Assembly: GCF_004295685.1 (NCBI RefSeq)
Contig: NZ_AP019368.1
Location: forward strand, 3,456,135 to 3,520,134
Source of the DNA: Fluviispira sanaruensis
Lineage (GTDB): Bacteria; Bdellovibrionota_B; Oligoflexia; Silvanigrellales; Silvanigrellaceae
Reading direction: 5' to 3'
DNA: 64,000 nucleotides
Shown: positions 1 through 9,159 of the stretch, piece after piece
How positions within the stretch are numbered: position 1 is the first letter of the stretch
How the letters are laid out: each line of letters opens with the position of its first letter
Position numbers and translations under genes: made by a program
The notes under the pieces: model-generated
The model's database searches: none
What the model saw: only the letters and a program-made list of their open reading frames with translations
Told to the model about the DNA's origin: nothing

Positions 1-105
1 AGAAGAATATATATCTCTCGCTTTAATGAAAGTATTGAAAATATACAGTCTGATGAAATCCAAAAGAGAATATCAGATAAAATAATAAACCCTGACGAAA
101 ATTAA
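1..105 (+). CDS. C-terminal end of an unknown protein (partial)
   Basis: An open frame enters from the left edge and stops at TAA 103-105, giving 34 residues that end in NPDEN. It is charged, helix-like and has no motif I recognise. It lies 21 bp before the next gene on the same strand, so it may be the upstream member of that operon. The rest of the gene is outside the window, so no function can be given. Confidence 0.5.
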   Translation, partial: RRIYISRFNESIENIQSDEIQKRISDKIINPDEN

Positions 106-126
106 TAATGAAGTAGGTTACTTTAA

Positions 127-2274
127 ATGTCTGAAAATAAATTAAATAAAGAAACAAGTCCTTATCTTCTTCAACATAAAAATAATCCTGTCAATTGGTA
201 TCCATGGTGCAAAGAAGCATTTGAAAACGCACAAAAAGACGACAAACCGATTTTTTTATCGATAGGTTATTCAAGCTGTCATTGGTGTCACGTCATGGCG
301 CATGAAAGCTTTGATGATAAAGAAACAGCAGATTTCTTAAATGAAAACTTTATTAATATAAAAGTTGATCGAGAAGAACGGCCCGACATCGATGAAATAT
401 ATATGGAAGCCGTTCAACTCATGACTAAACATGGTGGCTGGCCCCTGAGTGTCTTTCTCACACCCGATCTCAAGCCTTTTTACGGGGGTACATATTTTCC
501 TTTAGAAGCACAATATGGACAGCCTTCATTTAAAGATGTTCTTTCCGCAATTGCAAAGTTTTATGATGAAAATAAAAAAGATATCAACGAACGAAGTAGT
601 AAAATTTTGGAGTATTTAAAAGAAACAGCCCAATCAACAAGTTTAGTCATGCTTGAAAAAAAACTAAATGATAAATCTCTTACTACTGAAAAAATGATTG
701 AAAATCTGCAAAATACTTACAATAGATTGATTGATTTATTGGAACTTGACTCGGATAAAATCAATGGCGGGTTTGGTAGAGCCCCTAAATTTCCGCAACC
801 CGCAAAATTATCCGCTCTGCTTTTTTCTAAAAATAAAGCGAATGTAGCGCATGCTATTTTTACTTTAAATAAAATAAGATGTGGTGGAATTATAGACCAA
901 ATTGGCGGAGGTATTGCTCGTTATAGCGTCGACACTCAATGGCTTGTTCCTCATTTTGAGAAAATGCTTTATGACAATGCCCAAATTATATCACTTTTTT
1001 CTGCTGCGCATTGTATTTTAAAAAATGAAAACCCCGTTTTAGCCTCCGAACTTAAAGAAACAGCTCAAAATATTTATTCTTACTTAGAACGAGATTTAAA
1101 AAATAATTCTTGTGCTTTATATTTTAGCGCTGAAGATGCAGATAGCGAAGGTGAAGAGGGATTATTCTATACTTTTTTCCACGAAGATTTTTCTGAAGTT
1201 TTTAATAACAATTTTGAGTTAAAGGAATTTGCTCTTAATTATTTTAATATTTCATTAAATGGAAATTTCGATGGGACAAATATTTTAACAATACCTGAAG
1301 ACATTAGTATATTTTGCAAAAAAAATAATATATCGCTGAATGAATTCAATATTTATAAGAAACAAGCAAGAGAAATACTCTTTAAAGAACGCGAAAAACG
1401 TATTCGCCCAGAACTCGATACCAAATGTCTACTCAGTTGGAATAGTCTTGCTGTTACAGGATTATTACAATCTTCTTTATATTTAAATAACGCAGATATG
1501 TTCAAATCTGCTCTGGATAAATTAGTAAATATTTTATCTATTTTCAAAGTAAGTAATGAATATAAACATGTTTATAACGGTATTTCAGCAAACATAAACG
1601 CATTTTCAGATGACCTCGGATATCTGCTTGAAGCCTGCACAGAAACGCTACTTGTAACTGGCAGCGATTCTCTTTTGAAAGAAATTTTAAATATTGTAAA
1701 AGAAATTCATAAAAACTTTATCGATCCAATTGAAGGTATTTTATATTATTCTGCCAAACAAGAAGATCACGTTAATAGACCAACAAAACCTGAAGATAAT
1801 GTCATTCACAGTGCACATTCTGCAATATTTGGTAGTATTTCTAAAATAATAGCCTGGCTTGGCGCTACAGGCAAATATGAATCACTCAGTCAAAGCGAGC
1901 ATAAAATGCTAGAATCACTTGCGCTTATTTCGCTCTCAAATACTGTTTCTTTATCAGAAAATGTCCCAATAGCTTGCGCACAAATGCTGCAAAAAGTAAA
2001 ATGGTTTGAACATAAAAATGTTGTTATTTTAAATGAATCGAATAGTAAATTAGCAACTCTCAAACATTTTAATAAAATTTATTCACATATTTTTTCCACA
2101 GATTCAAAATATTTTGTTATAGGCAATCAGCATAACGACAAATACAATATTGATAATTTAACTAATTATTGCAATGAAATATTTGCGCAAAATATTGAAA
2201 TAAGCTATTCATATTGTAATAAAAATGGCTGTCAGTTGCCAACCGATAATTTATCTGAACTTGCGGTTATATAA
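127..2274 (+). CDS. DUF255 thioredoxin-like protein (YyaL/SPATA20 family)
   Basis: A 715-residue protein of the DUF255 family, which joins an N-terminal thioredoxin-like domain to a C-terminal alpha/alpha toroid resembling N-acylglucosamine 2-epimerases. Family hallmarks are visible: [17 protein letters not shown] near residue 11, the C-x2-C site CHWC at 51-54, [12 protein letters not shown] with YGGTYFP near 110-125, GRAPKFPQP near 218, and [11 protein letters not shown] near 280. Length matches bacterial homologues (about 650-720). The biochemical role of the family is unsettled; a redox or sugar-modifying function has been proposed. No signal peptide is seen, so it is probably cytoplasmic. 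It is followed at 13 bp by ppsR, and the two are probably cotranscribed. Confidence 0.9.
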   Translation: MSENKLNKETSPYLLQHKNNPVNWYPWCKEAFENAQKDDKPIFLSIGYSSCHWCHVMAHESFDDKETADFLNENFINIKVDREERPDIDEIYMEAVQLMTKHGGWPLSVFLTPDLKPFYGGTYFPLEAQYGQPSFKDVLSAIAKFYDENKKDINERSSKILEYLKETAQSTSLVMLEKKLNDKSLTTEKMIENLQNTYNRLIDLLELDSDKINGGFGRAPKFPQPAKLSALLFSKNKANVAHAIFTLNKIRCGGIIDQIGGGIARYSVDTQWLVPHFEKMLYDNAQIISLFSAAHCILKNENPVLASELKETAQNIYSYLERDLKNNSCALYFSAEDADSEGEEGLFYTFFHEDFSEVFNNNFELKEFALNYFNISLNGNFDGTNILTIPEDISIFCKKNNISLNEFNIYKKQAREILFKEREKRIRPELDTKCLLSWNSLAVTGLLQSSLYLNNADMFKSALDKLVNILSIFKVSNEYKHVYNGISANINAFSDDLGYLLEACTETLLVTGSDSLLKEILNIVKEIHKNFIDPIEGILYYSAKQEDHVNRPTKPEDNVIHSAHSAIFGSISKIIAWLGATGKYESLSQSEHKMLESLALISLSNTVSLSENVPIACAQMLQKVKWFEHKNVVILNESNSKLATLKHFNKIYSHIFSTDSKYFVIGNQHNDKYNIDNLTNYCNEIFAQNIEISYSYCNKNGCQLPTDNLSELAVI

Positions 2275-2287
2275 GAGGTTTTTTATT

Positions 2288-3133
2288 ATGCTTAAACAAA
2301 CAGACACAAGTGTGCCAAATATATTTACTGTGTCAGATGGCACTGGTGAAACGGCAATCAGTATTGTTAGAGCCGTTCGTGTCCAATTCGATCACGCAGA
2401 TATTCATATAGAACGCTTTAATAAAATCCGCCGTAGAGAAATGCTTGAAGAAATTCTCTTAAATGCACGAAATAAAAAAGCAACAGTTGTAGCAACTCTG
2501 GTTGATCCTGAACTCAGAATATTTTTAATTTCTCGATCTATGCAGCTTGGCGTGAAAGTAGTCGATGTTTTATTCCCACTCATGGAAACAGTCTCTGAAC
2601 AATTAGGAAGAAGACCCAGCGCCATTCCAGGTCTCCTTCGCCAATTAGATGAAGGATATTTTAAAAGAATAAGTGCCATTGAGTACACTGTGCGGCACGA
2701 TGATGGAATAATATCGAGCGATCTCGCAGAAGCTGATATTGTTTTGATTGGTGTTTCACGCACCTCCAAAACTCCTCTTTCTATGTATCTTGGCCATAAA
2801 GGATATAAGGTTGCCAATATTCCTCTTGTTCCAGGCATAGAACCGCCAAAAGAATTAGAAAATATCGATCAGAACAAAATCATTGCCCTTATAATTGATC
2901 CGACTCGACTCGCAGAAATCCGTGCTGCGAGAATAGAAGCGCTTGGAACTGATGATATAGGCGATTATGCGGATATTGAAAAAATCTTCGAAGAATTAGA
3001 GTGGAGCCGTAAGATTTTCAAACGCAATAAACGCTGGCCCGTTCTTGATGTCACTGGGAAAGCTTTGGAAGAAAACTCAGTCGAAATAGAAAAAATAATT
3101 CTCAGTCGTTTTCCAGAATTAATGGATGAATAA
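2288..3133 (+). CDS. ppsR: Pyruvate, phosphate dikinase / PEP synthase regulatory protein (PpsR, DUF299)
   Basis: A 281-residue member of the PPSR/DUF299 family. These bifunctional enzymes switch PEP synthase or pyruvate phosphate dikinase off by ADP-dependent threonine phosphorylation and on again by phosphate-dependent dephosphorylation. It starts with the usual VSDGTGETA segment near residue 15 and carries the family P-loop GVSRTSKT at about 155-162, followed by PLSMYLGHKGYKVANIPLV. I chose the ATG at 2288 because AAGAGG lies just upstream and family proteins begin here; an in-frame extension to 2225 would overlap the preceding gene. The target dikinase is not in this window. The last 11 codons are repeated in diverged form exactly 700 bp downstream. 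Confidence 0.93.
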   Translation: MLKQTDTSVPNIFTVSDGTGETAISIVRAVRVQFDHADIHIERFNKIRRREMLEEILLNARNKKATVVATLVDPELRIFLISRSMQLGVKVVDVLFPLMETVSEQLGRRPSAIPGLLRQLDEGYFKRISAIEYTVRHDDGIISSDLAEADIVLIGVSRTSKTPLSMYLGHKGYKVANIPLVPGIEPPKELENIDQNKIIALIIDPTRLAEIRAARIEALGTDDIGDYADIEKIFEELEWSRKIFKRNKRWPVLDVTGKALEENSVEIEKIILSRFPELMDE

Positions 3134-3723
3134 GTAAGCATAGAAATTTATTTTAAAGGATCAGTAAATCAAGTGTTTAAAAAAAATAACTCTTGCCTAG
3201 CTGTTACATTATCTTTTACACAAATTGTAATACTTACAAGATATTTGAACCATAGTTTACGAAAAACTCATTTTGCACTAACTACTCTGCTAAAAAATGA
3301 AACTTTGAAACAAATTGACTAAACAAACTTATCTATATTTATAAGAATTTATTAGAAAAAATAGAAAAGAAATTCAAGTTTTAAAATCTAAACTAGCTGC
3401 GCACACCTGTCACGTGAATGAATTTGTGATAAGGTACCATTCTGCAGATTCATAAATATAATAGAAAAATATAAATTATAATTTATATTTTAATTATAAT
3501 TGAAAAATTAATAAATTATATTTTTATAAAATATTATTTTCAAATTCATATTTTTTTAGTATAATTTTTTATAAATATTTTTTGCTTCTATTAAAGACAG
3601 AATAATATTTAAAATAAATTTTTCTTTTGTCTTCTTTTTGTTACAAACGCACATGACTACGCTGCAGGAAGCCAAATGTCATTACTTAATTCTACGAGGA
3701 GAAATTTATGCTTGCTGCAATAC

Positions 3724-3751
3724 TGATCTGATCCCCTAAAAGTGGACAATT
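3724..3751 (+). mobile_element. Solitary IS3-family-like terminal inverted repeat (remnant)
   Basis: The bases TGATCTGATCCCCTAAAAGT followed by GGACA match the usual pattern of IS3-family ends (TG...GACCCC..AAAAGTGGACA). The conserved outer TG is on the left, so the element body would have run rightward. No transposase and no partner end are found nearby; the sequence runs into a ppsR-like fragment about 50 bp later. I read it as a relic of an insertion followed by a deletion. Confidence 0.5.
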
Positions 3752-3797
3752 TAATTTTATAATTTGCTTTTTACTCCATAGGTGAGCAATATCCACA

Positions 3798-3833
3798 ATC
3801 CTCATTCGTTTTTCTGAATTGATGGATGAATAA
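3798..3833 (+). pseudogene. Diverged second copy of the ppsR 3' end
   Basis: Read in frame, this gives ILIRFSELMDE and stop, against ILSRFPELMDE and stop at the end of ppsR (3098-3133). About 30 of 35 bases agree, and some of the differences are silent or conservative. It therefore looks like the tail of a once-coding, diverged ppsR copy rather than a recent duplication. Nothing upstream of it resembles the rest of ppsR. Confidence 0.55.
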
Positions 3834-3888
3834 TTATTTTTTTTGAGTAAACATTATAAATATAAAATATTTTAACTTTATTTAAGAC

Positions 3889-4329
3889 TTATTCAGTTAA
3901 TTTATGCTTCCCTTCAGCTATACTTTTCTCCCAATTTTTCCCATCAAAATTTACATATTCTTTACTTAAAGCCAGACTTAAATCTAGGCATCTTGCATTC
4001 ACACTAAAAAAACCTGTTGGATGCGATCTGGGCCGATAAAATGGCATAATTCCACACACAACACAAAACGTATGATCTGCAATCTTATTACCGAAACGAT
4101 AGGGTTTTAAATATTCTTGACCACGGTGCAATTTAAATCGTTCTTCGGTAACCATAAGCTCTTGGTGACCAGACATAAAACATATATCGCAATTACAGAG
4201 AGTAATGGTTAAATTTCTACTTGCACTTGCCTCAAATATGACGCCACCACAATGGCACTTGCCAGAATACCAAACTCTTTCTATTTTATAGTCAATTTCA
4301 GAATATATATTATTAATATCTTCGCTCAT
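3889..4329 (-). CDS. GFA-family zinc protein (glutathione-dependent formaldehyde-activating enzyme-like)
   Basis: A 146-residue protein with the GFA/CENP-V fold. The zinc-binding cysteine pattern is complete: GKCHCGG (C-x-C) near residue 24, CNCDIC near 45, and CVVCG near 90 followed by a YRPRSHP segment. Family members were named for activation of formaldehyde by glutathione, but most have unknown substrates, so the precise role is open. The start has a good Shine-Dalgarno (GGAGAA). It is the last gene of a minus-strand series that includes the ATP-grasp cluster, about 90 bp behind the CsaA-like gene, so cotranscription is possible but not proven. Confidence 0.85.
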   Translation of the reverse strand: MSEDINNIYSEIDYKIERVWYSGKCHCGGVIFEASASRNLTITLCNCDICFMSGHQELMVTEERFKLHRGQEYLKPYRFGNKIADHTFCVVCGIMPFYRPRSHPTGFFSVNARCLDLSLALSKEYVNFDGKNWEKSIAEGKHKLTE

Positions 4330-4422
4330 ATTTTCTCCATGAAAATATATATAAAATTATTTCATATAAATATTATTTTATTTCTCCATTATTAAAAAAC
4401 TATATAAAGGATAATTTTTTAT

Positions 4423-4764
4423 CTATAAGACCTGACTCCCAGGAATAACTGAAGAATGAGGCTCAATCAAAAGTGTTCCTTTATTTTCACATACAGTTGC
4501 TAAAACTAAAACTTCAGACTTCACACCGGCTACTTTTTTTGGTGGAAAATTCATAACTGCAATAATTTTTTTATTTATTAAATCTTCCTGTGAATAGTTC
4601 TGTCTGATTTGTGCTGAACTTATTTTATAGCCAATATTTTCACCAAAATATATTTTAAGGATATAAGCTGGTTTTAATGCTTTTTCATTCAGCGCAACTT
4701 CAACTATTGTGCCACAACGCAATTCAACCTTTTCAAAATCTTTCCATTCAATGAATTGATTCAT
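4423..4764 (-). CDS. csaA: CsaA-like tRNA-binding-domain protein
   Basis: A 113-residue single-domain protein of the CsaA/tRNA-binding (EMAP-II-like OB fold) family. Typical segments are WKDFEKVELRCGTIVEV at the N-terminus, IGYKISSAQIRQNY in the middle and IIAVMNFPPKKVAGVKSEVLVL with a C-terminal IEPHSSVIPGSQV. CsaA proteins are described as dimeric chaperones that bind preproteins, and the fold also binds RNA. The ATG at 4764 is preceded by GAGG at nine bases; a GTG at 4779 would give five more residues without better support. The start overlaps the preceding gene by 17 bp, which implies translational coupling to the diiron-enzyme candidate. Confidence 0.85.
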   Translation of the reverse strand: MNQFIEWKDFEKVELRCGTIVEVALNEKALKPAYILKIYFGENIGYKISSAQIRQNYSQEDLINKKIIAVMNFPPKKVAGVKSEVLVLATVCENKGTLLIEPHSSVIPGSQVL

Positions 4765-5485
4765 TCTTAATTGCCTCACACCACTCTGTATGAAATTTAT
4801 AGTTCTCAGTGAAATATTTTATAAATAATGATCTTTTCTCTTCATTATTTGCAATTAATTCTATCATTTCTTCTGTCATTTTCACATGATATTGCTCTGC
4901 TGGATCTTCGCCGCCCACGTGATTATAAAAGTATTTAAGTTCATTTTTTATTAAAAAATTATATCTATTTGCCAATGAATCCCACAACGATGTAATCATA
5001 TTATTCGCATGAACTTCAAAACTAACCATCGTAGCGCATCTTTTTATACTATCATTATCAGATAATTTTTCATACAATTTATTTAAATATTTTTTTGTAG
5101 TTTCTGAATAATAAGGAGAAATATTCTGCCCAAAAATCATATAAAGATCATCTTGAAGATTATTTGAGTGAAAATATTTTTCTGTCTTCAATATTTCAGA
5201 TATTCCTGCCATTTTTTTTCTAAGTGTGATGAATAATCCACCTGTTTCATCCCAACTTAAAAAATTTCCGACAACGGACGTTATTTCCAAATCCTTATCT
5301 ATCGGTTTATTATCATTCATATAGTTAAAAAAAAGATCCTTTTGCGAACCTGCTTGCAAATATGGAAAAGCTTGAGACATTGCCAAATAATTCGCCATAA
5401 ATCCCTTCATATTTTCAATATTGATCGAGTCAAATGGATGATTCGAAGGAATTAAAGAAGTTAAGAAATGATGATCAATTTTCAT
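4748..5485 (-). CDS. Putative haem-oxygenase-like (TenA/CADD-type) iron-containing enzyme
   Basis: A 245-residue, all-helical soluble protein without a signal peptide. I do not recognise it outright, but three C-terminal helices carry spaced acid/histidine residues: E157-V-H159, H189..E197-x2-H200 (within GGEDPAEQYH) and H232 (ENYKFH). This layout recalls haem-oxygenase-like diiron oxidases such as UndA, BesC and CADD; the match is by eye and some ligands differ. The start at 5485 has AAGGAA upstream. It sits between a desaturase gene and a csaA-like gene in a minus-strand cluster with an ATP-grasp ligase and an exporter, consistent with an oxidative tailoring step. It could also be an unrelated TenA-like fold. 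Confidence 0.45.
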   Translation of the reverse strand: MKIDHHFLTSLIPSNHPFDSINIENMKGFMANYLAMSQAFPYLQAGSQKDLFFNYMNDNKPIDKDLEITSVVGNFLSWDETGGLFITLRKKMAGISEILKTEKYFHSNNLQDDLYMIFGQNISPYYSETTKKYLNKLYEKLSDNDSIKRCATMVSFEVHANNMITSLWDSLANRYNFLIKNELKYFYNHVGGEDPAEQYHVKMTEEMIELIANNEEKRSLFIKYFTENYKFHTEWCEAIKNESIH

Positions 5486-5638
5486 AATTTTTCCTTTTTT
5501 TTAAAGGTTAAGTATATAAAATAACTACTTAGTGCCAAAACCTAAAATATATATATGATAATTAAATTATTAAAATAATACTATTATTTTTCAAACTATT
5601 ATCAGAAATAAACCCCCATTTATTTATAAATAATAATA

Positions 5639-6550
5639 TCATATTTCACATTTATTTTTTTTCTTATTAACTAATTCTAATATTACTTTATAATGAAAAT
5701 ATATATAAGACGTATCAGTATTAAAATAATTTTTTGGAATTACATTTTCTAATTTTCCCAAATTATTAGCAGGTATTCTAGGAAATGCATGATGTTCAGA
5801 ATGATAATTAGCATTCCACATAAAAAATCTAACTAAAAAATTTGATGAGACACTACGAGTGTTAGTACGAATATCCTTCGAAAATTTTTCACATTTGTAA
5901 TGTTCAGGTAAGCTAAAGACAAAAAGAATGCCTGGGTAAAATAAAAGTGGTATCCAATAAAAATGAAGCATAATAATAGGAAATTTATATGTTATACAAA
6001 ATGTTATTAGAATGAATACTTCTATTATAGCATTATCTATCTTAACATCAAAAATTTTATTTCTATTTAATTGAACCGATTCTGGGAATAAATTTCGATT
6101 GATTCTATAAATCCCTCTTAAAACTGCGTACCAATAATGAATTCCTATAAATTCAAATAGATATTGTTTAAATGATCTAAACTCAAACGAAGGTTCAGTA
6201 TCCCCATCAAAACTTGTTTTTTGATGATGAATTAAATGCTGATATTTATATCTTGAAAAATTAATTAACAGAGGTGTACTCCAAAATATACCAAAAATTC
6301 GATTCATTTTTGATGATTTAAACTGTCCTAAATGCACACAATCATGGCCTGCATTAACAAATCCCGCAAGAATAAAACTCAAGATTGGTGTAAGTAACAA
6401 TCCAGAATTTCCAAGCACATAAGAAGTATAACCAATCGCTGTATATACAAAAATAATTAGTATTATCCTAATTGAAGATAAAATAGGGATTCTTTTTATT
6501 AATGTCTGATAAAAATCTTCATTTATTTTATATAAAAAATCCGATTTCAT
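5639..6550 (-). CDS. Membrane fatty-acid desaturase family protein
   Basis: A 303-residue integral membrane protein with the three histidine boxes of the diiron desaturase/hydroxylase superfamily: HDCVH near residue 69, HLIHH near 106 and HSEHH near 253. Four hydrophobic segments flank them. The family inserts double or triple bonds or hydroxyls into acyl chains and other lipophilic substrates, with electrons from an outside donor. The start overlaps the stop of the ATP-grasp gene by four bases (ATGA), so the two are translationally coupled. That suggests it acts on the ligase's substrate or product rather than on bulk membrane lipid, but this is inference. Confidence 0.88.
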   Translation of the reverse strand: MKSDFLYKINEDFYQTLIKRIPILSSIRIILIIFVYTAIGYTSYVLGNSGLLLTPILSFILAGFVNAGHDCVHLGQFKSSKMNRIFGIFWSTPLLINFSRYKYQHLIHHQKTSFDGDTEPSFEFRSFKQYLFEFIGIHYWYAVLRGIYRINRNLFPESVQLNRNKIFDVKIDNAIIEVFILITFCITYKFPIIMLHFYWIPLLFYPGILFVFSLPEHYKCEKFSKDIRTNTRSVSSNFLVRFFMWNANYHSEHHAFPRIPANNLGKLENVIPKNYFNTDTSYIYFHYKVILELVNKKKNKCEI

Positions 6551-7887
6551 CTATCCCCCTGAAACAAAATCAATATTTTATTTTCAATTGCCCGAACTTT
6601 TTCTATACTTTTTTCAATAATTAAGCACTCAATAGAATTATCTAAATAAATGCTCGGCCTGAGAATAATAACACCAGTTTTCCGTTGCATATTAAATTTT
6701 AAATCATTCGATTTTAATATATGAAGTGCCTCTTGAAAAGATTTTGATGGAACTTCTCTTAAACTAGATAAATAATATTCATTCATATAGTTTTTACCTA
6801 ATAACTTATTTCCAATAAAATGCATAGCTGTTCCACCACCCCAGCGTGCATTGATTTCATTAAAAATATATTCGTTGTCTAATGTTACTATCATATCAAT
6901 ATTTACATATCCTCGATAGCCTATTTGTCCCATTTGATTAGCCAAGCGCGTTGCTTCGCTTACGACTTTTAAGTTTGTTGATAAAGGCAAAATAGCGGGT
7001 ATTTCTAATCCTATCCATTTCATTTCTCCCAAAGGATTGGATTGATCTTTTTCAACTCGTATTGACCCATTGCTTAAAAAGGAAGGTTGACCATTAGAGT
7101 CGATGAAATATTCACAATATAGTGCGACTGAGGATTTATGATAACACTCTATAACAAGTTCATTATTCCAAGAGTCAGTTAATTCTGACCATATCTTCTC
7201 CGCATGTTCTTCAATTGATAAATCAAAAGGAATAACTTTACTTACACCAGGAAGTTGTCTATCTTTTGTTTTAGTTAATGCGAGATTTCCCATTCCCCCA
7301 CCACCACGATCCTGTTTAATGATCAAAATCCCTGTTTCATCAATTAAATTATTAATCGAAGAAGCTAAACTTAATGGATTACTAACAACAAATCCTTTAG
7401 GAATAGATAAATTAATTCCAGCGGCAATTCTTCTGAAATGTGATTTTCTATTAAATAAATCAGGTCCTTTTTGCTCTATAAATTCAAAACCTGAGGGCAT
7501 ATCAATATTCAGTTTTCTACATAATTCTATTAATCCTGATGTTTGATAGCATGCGCATAAATTCCATTTTTTCTCGATGCACATTTCAGATTTTAAAGAA
7601 TTGATTATATCATCACTCAACAAAACTTCATCGCTTAAGATTTGCGGATTAGATGAACTTTTTTTTGGAGTTATTACTTTAATTTTGTTATTTGAATATC
7701 CATAATTTTCAGACACATAATTTAAAAATTCGCTAGAAATTTGTGAAGATGCTACAATAATATCATCTTCATCTGCAAGCCAAGAATTACGATCTGGTCT
7801 TTTTAATGCCCTTATTAAAAATTCTGGATTAATTACCCCTCCCATCATTTGTTCAGTTGAAATATTTAAAACAATTAACTTAGGCAT
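6547..7887 (-). CDS. PGM1-like ATP-grasp ligase
   Basis: A 446-residue ATP-grasp enzyme. The N-terminal third resembles a pre-ATP-grasp domain; the nucleotide-binding part shows IIKQDRGGGGMGN near 190 and the metal-binding ending NIDMIVT...FNEINARWGGGTAMH near 335-355, where the E and N ligands sit in NEINAR. The C-terminal GVIILRP segment resembles PGM1-type peptide ligases, which join an unusual amino acid to a peptide or amine through an acyl phosphate. The start has AGGAG upstream. It is transcribed after an MFS exporter and coupled to a desaturase gene, as expected for a small-molecule pathway. The exact subfamily is my judgement; the ATP-grasp fold itself is clear. Confidence 0.72.
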   Translation of the reverse strand: MPKLIVLNISTEQMMGGVINPEFLIRALKRPDRNSWLADEDDIIVASSQISSEFLNYVSENYGYSNNKIKVITPKKSSSNPQILSDEVLLSDDIINSLKSEMCIEKKWNLCACYQTSGLIELCRKLNIDMPSGFEFIEQKGPDLFNRKSHFRRIAAGINLSIPKGFVVSNPLSLASSINNLIDETGILIIKQDRGGGGMGNLALTKTKDRQLPGVSKVIPFDLSIEEHAEKIWSELTDSWNNELVIECYHKSSVALYCEYFIDSNGQPSFLSNGSIRVEKDQSNPLGEMKWIGLEIPAILPLSTNLKVVSEATRLANQMGQIGYRGYVNIDMIVTLDNEYIFNEINARWGGGTAMHFIGNKLLGKNYMNEYYLSSLREVPSKSFQEALHILKSNDLKFNMQRKTGVIILRPSIYLDNSIECLIIEKSIEKVRAIENKILILFQGDR

Positions 7888-7974
7888 CGCATATCTCCTG
7901 ATGTATTAGCTGTATAGAAACTATTGATATATCTTAATTTATTAGCCATTTATATTAAATAATATTATTTAATA

Positions 7975-9159
7975 TTATTTCGTTACCAAACTAGAAGTTG
8001 AAAATCTTTCGTCTTCAGCCCTATATAGTAAATAAGCAATAGCTACAAAAACGTTTATTATAAAACAAGAAATCCATAGAGTTGTGCTTCCAAAATTTCC
8101 TAAAATAAATGAACCAAAAATAGGAGAAATAAACTGAGGAATAGTGAATGTCATTTGACAAGTGCCTTGATAAACACCTTTTAGCTCAATGGGTGCAATT
8201 TTAGCTGCAATTGAGAGAACTATACCTGCAGAAATTATTTCCCCTAAACTCCAAAAAGCAACGGAAACCAAATAATATAAAAAAGTCCCTGTAAATGCAT
8301 TCATTCCAAATCCAATTCCAATTAATATGGCCGAAAGCGCTAAAACATATTTAGGCCTAAAATTTCGGATATAAGGACCAAGAAGAGGTTGTAAAAAAAT
8401 TATTAAGAGACCATTTACAGAAAGAAGATAACCATATTCTGTTGTAGATATCCCCCGTTTAGTTAAATCAATTGCCCATGAAACATATAACTGGGTAAAT
8501 ACAATATTTCCGATAGTAGTAATCATAAATAATTTAAAAAATATAGGGTCAAAAAAAGGTTTAGATAAAAGAGAAATCTTTCGAGCCACTTTTTGAGTTT
8601 TAATTTCTTTAATAAATATCCAAATTACTAACGCATATATAAATGAAGAAAAAGCATTTATAGCACTTAATAGAAAAAAACCTTTGGATAGTATATAACC
8701 TGCAAGAGCAGCACCTACTGTCCCTGCTAAATTAAATGACCAATGGTAAAGGCGATATGCTCTTAACAAATCATTATTTGGCACAATATCTGATATAAGC
8801 GATGAAGCTGCTGGTCTATACATATTACCCAAAAATCCTAAAAGAAAAACGACGGTTAATATCGATATTTTACTCTTAACTAAAGCTAAAATTAGCAATA
8901 ATATTGAATTAAAAAGTAAAGACCAAACAAGAATTTTTTTTCTTCCATATAAGTCTGATAAAAGCCCACCTAAAGGCCCTGCAAGAAAACTTCCAACTCC
9001 CAAAATCGAAACAATTACTCCGATAAATTCAACAGTAAACTGATTCGTATTTGTTAAATTTACGGCCAAGAACATAACTACGAAAGAACCTAATCTATTA
9101 ATGAAATGGCCTACTAATAATATATATAAACTTCGAGGGAGCCCAGCAAATTCTCTCAA
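7975..9159 (-). CDS. MFS transporter, probable exporter
   Basis: A 394-residue protein with about 12 membrane segments. The loop between helices 2 and 3 carries GGLLSDLYGRKK, the conserved MFS motif A. It resembles multidrug and metabolite exporters of the DHA1 type. The reading frame has a TAG directly upstream, and the codon at 9157-9159 is TTG with AAGGG eight bases before it, so TTG is the likely start; the first internal ATG would remove helix 1. It is the promoter-proximal gene of the minus-strand cluster with the ATP-grasp ligase, desaturase and diiron candidate, so export of or self-protection against their product is the natural guess. Confidence 0.82.
   Translation of the reverse strand: MREFAGLPRSLYILLVGHFINRLGSFVVMFLAVNLTNTNQFTVEFIGVIVSILGVGSFLAGPLGGLLSDLYGRKKILVWSLLFNSILLLILALVKSKISILTVVFLLGFLGNMYRPAASSLISDIVPNNDLLRAYRLYHWSFNLAGTVGAALAGYILSKGFFLLSAINAFSSFIYALVIWIFIKEIKTQKVARKISLLSKPFFDPIFFKLFMITTIGNIVFTQLYVSWAIDLTKRGISTTEYGYLLSVNGLLIIFLQPLLGPYIRNFRPKYVLALSAILIGIGFGMNAFTGTFLYYLVSVAFWSLGEIISAGIVLSIAAKIAPIELKGVYQGTCQMTFTIPQFISPIFGSFILGNFGSTTLWISCFIINVFVAIAYLLYRAEDERFSTSSLVTK

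Larger units (their letters stand above)
3134..3888. other. Decayed intergenic region with mobile-element and gene remnants
   Basis: A 755-bp stretch without an intact gene. The left and middle parts (to about 3640) are very AT-rich and show nothing recognisable. At 3697-3729 a good Shine-Dalgarno (GAGGAG) precedes a seven-codon frame (ATG 3709) that stops inside an insertion-sequence end, so it may be the decapitated start of a lost gene. The IS3-like end (3724-3751) and the second ppsR tail (3798-3833) are listed separately. Confidence 0.7.

Noticed and set aside
3470..3570. CRISPR-like or other direct repeats
   Set aside because: The similar stretches are simple A/T runs without regular spacing or unique spacers.
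3724..3833. A complete insertion sequence
   Set aside because: Only one IS3-like end is present; there is no transposase frame and no second end or target duplication nearby.
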